Assembly: GCA_021325365.1 (NCBI GenBank)
Contig: JAJPHF010000144.1
Location: forward strand, 1-64,000
DNA from: Pseudomonadota bacterium
GTDB taxonomy: Bacteria > Chloroflexota > UBA6077 > JAJPHF01
DNA: 64,000 nucleotides
Direction of reading: 5' to 3'
Shown piece after piece: positions 15,938 to 22,427 of this stretch. The translations under genes were made by a program, and so were the position numbers. The notes beneath the pieces are model-generated. The model saw only the letters and a list, made by a program, of their open reading frames with translations, had not been told where the DNA came from and searched no databases. Within the stretch, counting starts at the first letter, position 1. Each line of letters opens with the position of its first letter.

Positions 15938-17095
15938 GTGTATCCACCTGGCGTTCTCCGCACCGCGGCGCGGGTGGCATCTTGTCCCGCGGCGTGGGGC
16001 CGCGCGATCGGCGCGCTGCTCCTCGCGCTCGCGGCGGCCTGCGGATCGGGCGGCGCCGCGTCGCCCGCGGCCCCCACCACGCCGGCGGCCGCGAGCCAGC
16101 CGGCTGGCGGCGGGACGGCCGGCGCCCCGCCGGCCGCGGGAAGCGCCGCGACGGCAACGCTGCCGCCCGCGCCGCTGAAGCTCGTGGCGAACTATGCCGC
16201 TCGGGGCAGCGGCCAGTCCGGCTTCTGGATGGGCTACGAGGGCGGCTATTTCCGCGAGCAGGGCCTCGACGTCGAGCTGATGAACATCACGAGCACGTCG
16301 CCGGTGATCCAGGCGATGCTGGCCAACGAGCTGCAGCTTGGCGGCATCGACGCGAGCGCGAGCATCCAGGCCACCGTCTCGGGCGCGGACCTGGCGCTGC
16401 TCATCGCGGGGTCGAACCACTCGGTGTTCTCTATCATCAGCCAGCCGGAGATCCAGGACCCGCAACAGCTCCGCGGCAAGGTGATGGGCGTGACGCGGAT
16501 CGGCTCGGCGACGCAGTCGGCGGGCCTGCTGGCGCTGGACATGTGGGGCCTGGAGCCGGAGCGGGACGTCGCGTTCCGCCAGCTTGGCCAGGTGCCGGCC
16601 ATCCTGGCGGCACTGGAAGCCAAACAGGTCGACGCGGGCGTGCTGTCGCTGCCCAGCACCACGTTCGCGCGGCGCGCCGGCTTCCACGAGTTGATCAACC
16701 TGGCAACGCAGGGACCGGAGTACCCGTCGATCGTGGTGAGCGGCTTGCGCTCGTGGGTCAACGGCAACGAGGAAGCGATGCGGCGCTTCACGCGGGGGTT
16801 CGTGCAGGGCGTCCACCGCGGCCGGACGGACAAGGCGTGGGCCGAGGACGTGTATCGCCAGTACGTCGAGGTGGACGACGCGGAGATCCTAGACGAGATG
16901 TACGCGGAGTTCGAGCGCTGCTGTCCGCGCGTGCCCTACGTCAGCGAGGAGGGGATCGCTCGCCTGCTGGCGGCCCTGGCGAAGGACGAGCCGCGGCTGG
17001 CGGGCAAGCAGCCCAGCGACTTCATCGAGTCGCGCTTCCTGCGCGAGCTAGAGACCTCGGGCTTCATCCGGCAGGTGATGGGGGATGGCACGTAA
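15938..17095 (+). CDS. NMT1/THI5-like ABC substrate-binding lipoprotein, tandem copy 3
   Basis: The 385-residue protein most likely starts at GTG 15938, nine bases after GGAGG; the frame is open upstream within copy 2. The lipobox is LALAAAC, followed by a long Ala/Pro linker. YEGGYFREQGLDVELMNIT, GKVMGVTRIGSATQSAG and PYVSEEGIARLLAALAKDEP show its origin by duplication. A GC-rich hairpin follows the stop. Confidence 0.86.
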   Translation: MYPPGVLRTAARVASCPAAWGRAIGALLLALAAACGSGGAASPAAPTTPAAASQPAGGGTAGAPPAAGSAATATLPPAPLKLVANYAARGSGQSGFWMGYEGGYFREQGLDVELMNITSTSPVIQAMLANELQLGGIDASASIQATVSGADLALLIAGSNHSVFSIISQPEIQDPQQLRGKVMGVTRIGSATQSAGLLALDMWGLEPERDVAFRQLGQVPAILAALEAKQVDAGVLSLPSTTFARRAGFHELINLATQGPEYPSIVVSGLRSWVNGNEEAMRRFTRGFVQGVHRGRTDKAWAEDVYRQYVEVDDAEILDEMYAEFERCCPRVPYVSEEGIARLLAALAKDEPRLAGKQPSDFIESRFLRELETSGFIRQVMGDGT

Positions 17096-17129
17096 AGCGC
17101 CGCCCCCAGATCTCCCGGGAGCGGCGCTT
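17095..17129 (+). terminator. Hairpin after the tandem binding-protein genes
   Basis: AAGCGCCGC (17095-17103) pairs with GCGGCGCTT (17121-17129) across a 17-nt loop. It begins at the last base of the stop codon of copy 3. No T tract follows, so it may slow or end transcription only weakly. Confidence 0.4.
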
Positions 17130-17149
17130 GCCGTGTGCCGCGCGCGCAG

Positions 17150-17359
17150 TTAGGCGTCGCGGCGGTAAATGAGGCGCGCCTCGGACTGCAGGTCGCGGCC
17201 GATTGCCACGAGGCTGGAATCGACGTCGCCACAGATCAGCGCCGGGTCATCGGTCCAGCGGTCCAGCAGGCCGTTGAGCGCGCTGCCCACGCGCGTCATC
17301 AGCCCGCGCTGGCCGGCCGCGCCACGCACGCGGCCGAGGGTGTTCCTGAGTGCCGTCAT
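17150..17359 (-). CDS. Small hypothetical protein
   Basis: This 69-residue basic and amphipathic protein has no recognisable family. Features are an N-terminal Arg-rich segment (LRNTLGRVRGAAGQRG) and a C-terminal RDLQSEARLIYRRDA. It is supported by an AGGGAGTAGG ribosome-binding site before the ATG and by a near-consensus promoter at 17530-17558 on the same strand. That promoter would give a leader of about 160 nt. Function unknown. Confidence 0.5.
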   Translation of the reverse strand: MTALRNTLGRVRGAAGQRGLMTRVGSALNGLLDRWTDDPALICGDVDSSLVAIGRDLQSEARLIYRRDA

Positions 17360-17529
17360 CTTACCTACTCCCTGCCGCCTGGCGCCGGGGCACGAGGAAC
17401 CATCAGGCGTCGAGAGCGGACGACGAGCCGAGGGCGCGTGACCGGGGCACAGCCGGCGTCAGGTCGGGCGCGACAGCCTGGCGACTGCGCCCCGCCTGAC
17501 ACTTACAGAAATTTACTATTTACACGATA

Positions 17530-17558
17530 ATTATACGAGAGAGGGGCGGAAAATACAA
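17530..17558 (-). promoter_or_regulatory. Near-consensus sigma-70 type promoter
   Basis: On the minus strand, TTGTAT (17553-17558) and TATAAT (17530-17535) are separated by exactly 17 bases. The surrounding 60 bases are unusually AT-rich for this genome. It points toward the small gene at 17150-17359. Confidence 0.7.
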
Positions 17559-17601
17559 GGGGCGGGCGGGGCCGGGCCGGGCGGCGCCGGCCCAGGTGCG
17601 T

Positions 17602-17630
17602 GTACCTGTTTGGTGAAGCCAAACGGGTAC
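17602..17630 (-). terminator. Hairpin downstream of the CoxL-like gene
   Basis: GTACCTGTTTGG (17602-17613) and CCAAACGGGTAC (17619-17630) form a 12-bp stem with one G-T pair and a 5-nt loop. It lies 20 bases past the stop of the minus-strand gene ending at 17650. No U tract is present. Confidence 0.5.
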
Positions 17631-17649
17631 GCCATTCCTGGCCGAGCGC

Positions 17650-19977
17650 TTACGTGTGAGAGCGGGCCTGGTTGATGGCCGCCCAGACGCGCTCGGCGGT
17701 GTAGGGCATGTCGAGGTGGGTGATGCCGAGCGGGGCGAGGGCGTCGGCCACGGCGTTCATAATCGGCGCGGTGCCGATGATGCAGCCCGACTCGCCGACG
17801 CCCTTGAAACCCATCGGGTTGAGGGGTGACGGCGTGTGCGTCTCGACGAGGTCGAGCGGCGGCATGTCGGTGGCGCGCGGCATGGCGTAGTGCATGAACG
17901 AGCCGGTGACCAGGCCGCCGTCGGGCTCGTAGAGGACCTCTTCCTGGAGCGCCTCGCCGATGCCCTGCGCCACGCCGCCGTAGATCTGCCCCTGCACGAG
18001 CAGCGGGTTCAGCACCGTGCCGCAGTCGTCGACGGTGTAGAGGTGCTCGACGGCGACGTGCACGGTGTCGGGGTCGATGCGCACCGCGGCGACGGCGGCG
18101 CCGAAGCCGAAGGTGGGGGTGGGCGAGTTGAAGTAGGCGCTCGACTCCAGCCCGAGCGTCTCGCCGGGGGGCAGCTTGCCGCGCCCGTAGGCGGCGGCCG
18201 CCACCTGGGCCCAGGTGACGGCCTTGTCGGCGAGGCCCGCGACCTGGAAGCGTCCCGCCTGAAGCTGGATGTCGTCGGGGTTCGCCTCGAGCTGGGCGGC
18301 CGCGATGCGCTTGGCCTTGGCGATCACCGCGTCGGCCGCCTGCACGAGCGAGGTGCCACCGAGGACGGTGCTGCGGCTGCCGAACGTCCCGATCCCGGGC
18401 GGGGTGGTCGCCGTGTCGCCGTGGCGGATGACGACCGCCTCGAAAGGGATGCCCAGGCGCTCGGCGAGGAGCTGGGCGAAGCTGGTCTCGTGGCCCTGGC
18501 CGTGCGACGACGAGCCGGTGGCGGCGGTGACGCGGCCGGAGGGCTCGATGCGCACGTGGCCGCTCTCCCAGCCGACGGCGCTGGGCTCGGTGAACGTCGC
18601 CAGCCCGACGCCGAGCAGCGTCCGCTCGCCGCGCGCGCGCTCGGCGGCCTGCTGCTCCTTCAGCTTGCGGTAGCCGCTCAGCTCCAGCACGCGGTCCAGC
18701 GCCATCGCGTAGTTGCCGGAGTCGTAGACCTGGCCGGTGGGGGTACGGTAAGGGAACTCGTCGGGCCGGATGAAGTTGCGGCGGCGGAACTCGACGGGGT
18801 CCACGTTCAGCTCGCGCGTGATCGCGTCGACGAGGCGCTCGATGGCGTCGGCGGCCTCGGGGCGGCCCGCGCCGCGGTAGGGGCCGGTGGGGTTGGTGTT
18901 GGTGAACACGCCCACGGTCTCGACGTCGGCGTTGGGCACGCGGTAGCAGCCGGGGATCATCACCGCGATCTGCGCGCCGGTCACCAGGCTGCCGTTGTAC
19001 AGGAAGGCGCCGAGATTGGCGATGATGCGGGCGCGCACGGCGGTCAGCAGGCCGTCCTTGTCCACGGCACCCTCGATGTGGATCACCGCGTCGCGGCCGT
19101 GGTGGGTGGTGCTAATGTCCTCCGAGCGGGTGGTCACGGCGCGCACCGGGCGGCCGAGGCGATGGCTGAGGACGGCGGCGACGACGAACTCGGGATAGTT
19201 GTTGTTGCGGGCGCCGAAGCCGCCGCCCATGTCGGGCGTGATGACGTGGACGCGGTTCTCGGGGAGGCCGCAGACCATCGCCAGGAAGTCGCGCATGCCG
19301 CTGGGCGTCTGGGTGGTGATCCAGGCGGTCAGCTCGTCGGCGTGCTTGTCATAGCTGGCAACGATGGCGCGCGGCTCCATCGGCGCGGGCGCGACGCGCG
19401 GGAAGGCGACGCGGACCTTCGTGACGTGCGCGGCGCTCGCGAAGGCGGCGTCCACGTCGCCCTGCTTGCGTTCGACGCGGTAGCAGACGTTCGAGCCGAA
19501 CTCCGGCCAGAGGACGACGGCGTCGTCGGCGAGCGCCGCCTCGCCGTCCACGACGGCTGGGAGCGGCTCGTACTCGACGTCCACGAGCTGCGCCGCGTCG
19601 GCTGCCTGGGCGCGCGTCTCGGCGGCCACGGCGACGACTGGCGCCCCGACGCAGCGGACGGTGTCGATCGCCAGCGGCTCGTAGGGGGGGACCTTCGGGT
19701 TGGGCGCCATCGGGACGAGCGGCATGTTCGGGATGACGGGCACGTCGCGGCCGGTGAGCACGGCGACGACGCCCGGCGCCCGGCGCGCGGCCTCGACGTC
19801 GACGCGGGTGATGCGCGCGTGAGCGTACGGCGAGCGCACGAAGGCCAGCGACAGCGTGTTGGGCAGCGTGACGTCCTCGACGTAGCGGCCCTGGCCGGTG
19901 ACCAGGCGCTGGTCCTCGACGCGGGTGCGCGCGCGGCCCAGCTCGCCGGCGGGCGCGGGATGCTCGGCAGTCGCCAT
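17650..19977 (-). CDS. Xanthine dehydrogenase/CoxL-family molybdopterin-binding subunit
   Basis: The 775-residue protein matches the large, molybdenum-cofactor subunit of the xanthine oxidase/aerobic CO dehydrogenase superfamily. Visible elements are RVEDQRLVTGQGRYVEDVTL at the start, Moco contacts GGGFGARNN, YRGAGRPEAA near residue 366, and GVGESG near residue 728 with the catalytic Glu. The active-site loop is YRGAGR, as in form II/CoxL-like enzymes, not the CSFR loop of true CO dehydrogenase. The substrate is therefore unknown and CO oxidation should not be assumed. The FAD and iron-sulfur subunits normally encoded beside it are absent here. Confidence 0.92.
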   Translation of the reverse strand: MATAEHPAPAGELGRARTRVEDQRLVTGQGRYVEDVTLPNTLSLAFVRSPYAHARITRVDVEAARRAPGVVAVLTGRDVPVIPNMPLVPMAPNPKVPPYEPLAIDTVRCVGAPVVAVAAETRAQAADAAQLVDVEYEPLPAVVDGEAALADDAVVLWPEFGSNVCYRVERKQGDVDAAFASAAHVTKVRVAFPRVAPAPMEPRAIVASYDKHADELTAWITTQTPSGMRDFLAMVCGLPENRVHVITPDMGGGFGARNNNYPEFVVAAVLSHRLGRPVRAVTTRSEDISTTHHGRDAVIHIEGAVDKDGLLTAVRARIIANLGAFLYNGSLVTGAQIAVMIPGCYRVPNADVETVGVFTNTNPTGPYRGAGRPEAADAIERLVDAITRELNVDPVEFRRRNFIRPDEFPYRTPTGQVYDSGNYAMALDRVLELSGYRKLKEQQAAERARGERTLLGVGLATFTEPSAVGWESGHVRIEPSGRVTAATGSSSHGQGHETSFAQLLAERLGIPFEAVVIRHGDTATTPPGIGTFGSRSTVLGGTSLVQAADAVIAKAKRIAAAQLEANPDDIQLQAGRFQVAGLADKAVTWAQVAAAAYGRGKLPPGETLGLESSAYFNSPTPTFGFGAAVAAVRIDPDTVHVAVEHLYTVDDCGTVLNPLLVQGQIYGGVAQGIGEALQEEVLYEPDGGLVTGSFMHYAMPRATDMPPLDLVETHTPSPLNPMGFKGVGESGCIIGTAPIMNAVADALAPLGITHLDMPYTAERVWAAINQARSHT

Positions 19978-20105
19978 CGTGGCGTCTCCTTACTTCCAGT
20001 GTTCCGGTGCGATGGCGCCGGCCGCTCGCGGCACGAGGCGAGCGGCCCGTGTGCCTTAGTGTACACAGCGGCGGCGCGGGGGGCTACTGGCGGCGAAACG
20101 CGGGG

Positions 20106-20663
20106 TCAGGCCAGGGCGCCGACCGGCCGGGCGCGGTGAAAGGCGCCCTCGAAGTACAGCGGTTCGAGACCGGAGGCCCAGTACGCGACCTGCTCACGGC
20201 TGCTCTGGGTGGTTTCCGGGTCAGTGCGCAGGACGGCACCGCCGCCGCGCGGGACGAATTCGATCCAGCCGGTCCAGGTGCCATCCGGGCGGGGCTGGCC
20301 GAGGACGCGGACCAGGTAGGACGTGCCGGCGGCGTCGTGGACGTACTCCGGGCGTTCCTGGATCAGCTCGGCGGGCGGGGCGCCGGGCGGGGCTTCGATC
20401 TCGTGCCCGCTCGCCGCGGCCGGACTACGGGTGACGCCCGCCTCTGGAGCGACGACGAAGCGCGCGGGGCCGGCGGCCACGGCCGCGAGCCGGCGCAGAG
20501 CGGCCGTGCAGCGCTCGCAGGCCTCGAAGCGCACGGCGCCGCCCCGCGCGTGCTCGATGCAGAGCGTCGAGACGAGGTGGGTAGCGGGGGTCGCGCAGAG
20601 ATCGCAGGTGCCCGGCGCGCCGGTCCCCGGCAGCACCGCAATCTGTACCGGATCGCCTAGCAT
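20106..20663 (-). CDS. Hypothetical protein with Cys4 zinc-finger-like N-terminus
   Basis: The 185-residue protein starts at ATG 20663 after a GGAGGGAG ribosome-binding site. The N-terminal half has CDLCATPATHLVSTLC and CERC, consistent with one zinc site. The C-terminal half is a possible small beta domain (YLVRVLGQPRPDGTWTGWIE). It ends with SSREQVAYWASGLEPLYFEG, which resembles tails I recall from uncharacterised proteins. No function can be given. It is upstream of the CoxL-like gene on the same strand with a 128-bp gap. Confidence 0.55.
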   Translation of the reverse strand: MLGDPVQIAVLPGTGAPGTCDLCATPATHLVSTLCIEHARGGAVRFEACERCTAALRRLAAVAAGPARFVVAPEAGVTRSPAAASGHEIEAPPGAPPAELIQERPEYVHDAAGTSYLVRVLGQPRPDGTWTGWIEFVPRGGGAVLRTDPETTQSSREQVAYWASGLEPLYFEGAFHRARPVGALA

Positions 20664-20879
20664 AGTGTTGCTCCCTCCGACGCCAGTCGCGCTCGGGTGC
20701 CTTGCCTGTGATGGCTGCCGGCGTGGCGCCACCGTGCGTAGGCGTCATGGTGGCAGGAAGAGTGCCACCGCGACATAACCGCCGGCAATGGGGCAGGCTG
20801 GCCTTCGGTTGCGAGCGCGTGTGCGCTCGCGCCAGGCGCGGTCCGCCGGGCTGACATCACGGGGCGAGGCCGCCGTGAG

Positions 20880-20909
20880 TTGCGGGAGCAGGGAGGGGGT
20901 TTCTACACT
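20880..20909 (+). promoter_or_regulatory. Candidate promoter for the beta-propeller gene
   Basis: TTGCGG (20880-20885) and TACACT (20904-20909) are spaced 18 bases apart. They lie 40 bases upstream of the ATG at 20949. Similarity to the sigma-70 consensus is moderate. Confidence 0.45.
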
Positions 20910-20948
20910 GGCAGTACCGCGACGGACGGAACGGCGAGGAGGTACACG

Positions 20949-22214
20949 ATGGCCGAGAGGACGAACGAGACGCTGCTGGACTTGCGCGGCGTGGCGCCGG
21001 CGGACCAGGTGCGACAGACGCAGGCGGCCTGCGTGGCGGCGCGCGCGACGGCCGGGACGGTGCGCGCGCTGCTCGACCGCGAGCCGGCGCGGCTCTACGT
21101 CAGCCTGCTAGAGAACGGCTATCGCTGCCGGCTGTGGCGTGAGGACGGCGCCTGGTGGCTGACGGTGCGCGCGGACAGCGTGGTGCTGGGCCACCCGCGC
21201 GGCGCGCACTCGATCGAGCTGGATCCGGCGAGCGGCCGCCTGTACGTGACCACGCTCGACGACCGTGTGGCGGTGCTGGACGCGGGCCGCCGTGCGTGCC
21301 TGCAGAGGGTTCCTGTCGGCCGCAGTCCCTCGCACCTGGCGCTCTCGCCCGACGGCCGCTGGCTCTACGTGGCGAATGCCGCGTCGCACGACCTGTCGGT
21401 GGTAGACACGGCGGCCGGCGCGGTCGTCGCCACGGTGCCGGTGGGCCAGACGCCGCTGCTGCCGTGCCTGGCGCCCGAGGGCGACCGGGTGTACGTCCCG
21501 AGCGGGCCGGACCGGAGCGTGGCGTTAATCGACGCGGCGAGCCGCGCGGTGGTGGCGACGGTGCCCGTGGGCGACTCGCCGCACGACGTGGCGGTCAGCC
21601 CGGACGGCCGCTGGGCGTACCAGCCGAACAGCGGGAGCCACACGCTGACGCTGATCGACGCGCGGGCGGGCGCGGCGACGGGGGAGCTGCCGGTGGGGCG
21701 CGGCCCGGGCCACATCGCGTTCAGCCCGGACGGCCGCCGCGCCTACGTCGCGAACACGCTCTCGGACAACGTCACGGTCGTGGACGTGGAGGCGCAGCAG
21801 GTGCTGGCGACAGTGCCGGCCGGCGCGGGCGCGCACGTGCCCGCGTGCAGCCCCGATGGGCGCTTCGTGTACGTCGCGGGGTTCTTGTCGAACGACGTGA
21901 CCGTCGTGGACATGGCGACCAACCAGGTGGTCGCCCGCCTGCCGGTCGGCGTCTATCCGCACAGCTTCGCGGTCAGCCCGGACGGGCGCTGGCTGGTCGT
22001 GGCGAACACCGGGGCGGCGAGCGCGACGATTGTGGATGCCGAGCGCCAGGCCGTGGTCGCCACGCTCCCGACGGGCGCCGGCCCGTCGCACGTGGCGTTC
22101 GACCCCGACGGGGAGTGCGCCTACGTCGCCTGCTCGGGGAGCGACGACGTGGCCGTCGTCGCGCCGGCCCGCCAGGAGGTCGTGGCGACAATCGCCGCGC
22201 GTGGCCGCGGATAG
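20949..22214 (+). CDS. DUF2249-like domain fused to a YVTN beta-propeller
   Basis: The 421-residue protein has two parts. Residues 1-75 (LLDLRGVAPADQV..., then ALLDREPARLYVSLLENGY and ...DGAWWLTVR) resemble the TusA-like DUF2249 fold. Residues 80-421 carry repeats of the type SPDGRWLYVANA...VVDTAAGAVVATVPVG. These are YVTN-type blades, roughly 42 residues each and seven or eight in number. No signal peptide is seen, although most YVTN propellers are exported. ATG 20949 follows GAGGAGG. The fusion is unusual; the function is unknown. Confidence 0.8.
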   Translation: MAERTNETLLDLRGVAPADQVRQTQAACVAARATAGTVRALLDREPARLYVSLLENGYRCRLWREDGAWWLTVRADSVVLGHPRGAHSIELDPASGRLYVTTLDDRVAVLDAGRRACLQRVPVGRSPSHLALSPDGRWLYVANAASHDLSVVDTAAGAVVATVPVGQTPLLPCLAPEGDRVYVPSGPDRSVALIDAASRAVVATVPVGDSPHDVAVSPDGRWAYQPNSGSHTLTLIDARAGAATGELPVGRGPGHIAFSPDGRRAYVANTLSDNVTVVDVEAQQVLATVPAGAGAHVPACSPDGRFVYVAGFLSNDVTVVDMATNQVVARLPVGVYPHSFAVSPDGRWLVVANTGAASATIVDAERQAVVATLPTGAGPSHVAFDPDGECAYVACSGSDDVAVVAPARQEVVATIAARGRG

Positions 22215-22427
22215 GGCGTCCGCAAGTCGGCTGGCGGGGCTGGATCACGGCCACGGTGCCGTTCCGCTTAGAGCGCCTCGCAGAGTGCGCGAACGGCCCG
22301 GGCGACTTAGGCGCGGGGCTGGCGCGCCCGCGGCCGCAGGCCGCAGCTCTTGTGGTAGCCGACCCCTCGCCGAAGGACCAAACCGCTGTAGATGCGAGAG
22401 GATGTCCTTTTCGAGCCCGATAGCAGC

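Noticed and set aside
17650..19977. Aerobic carbon monoxide dehydrogenase large subunit
   Set aside because: The active-site loop reads YRGAGR instead of the CSFR loop of true CO dehydrogenase, and coxM and coxS are absent.
17836..20139. A 767-residue open frame antisense to the CoxL-like gene
   Set aside because: It is composed of His/Val/Gly/Ala/Arg-rich low-complexity sequence, as expected when high-GC third positions of a real gene are read on the opposite strand.
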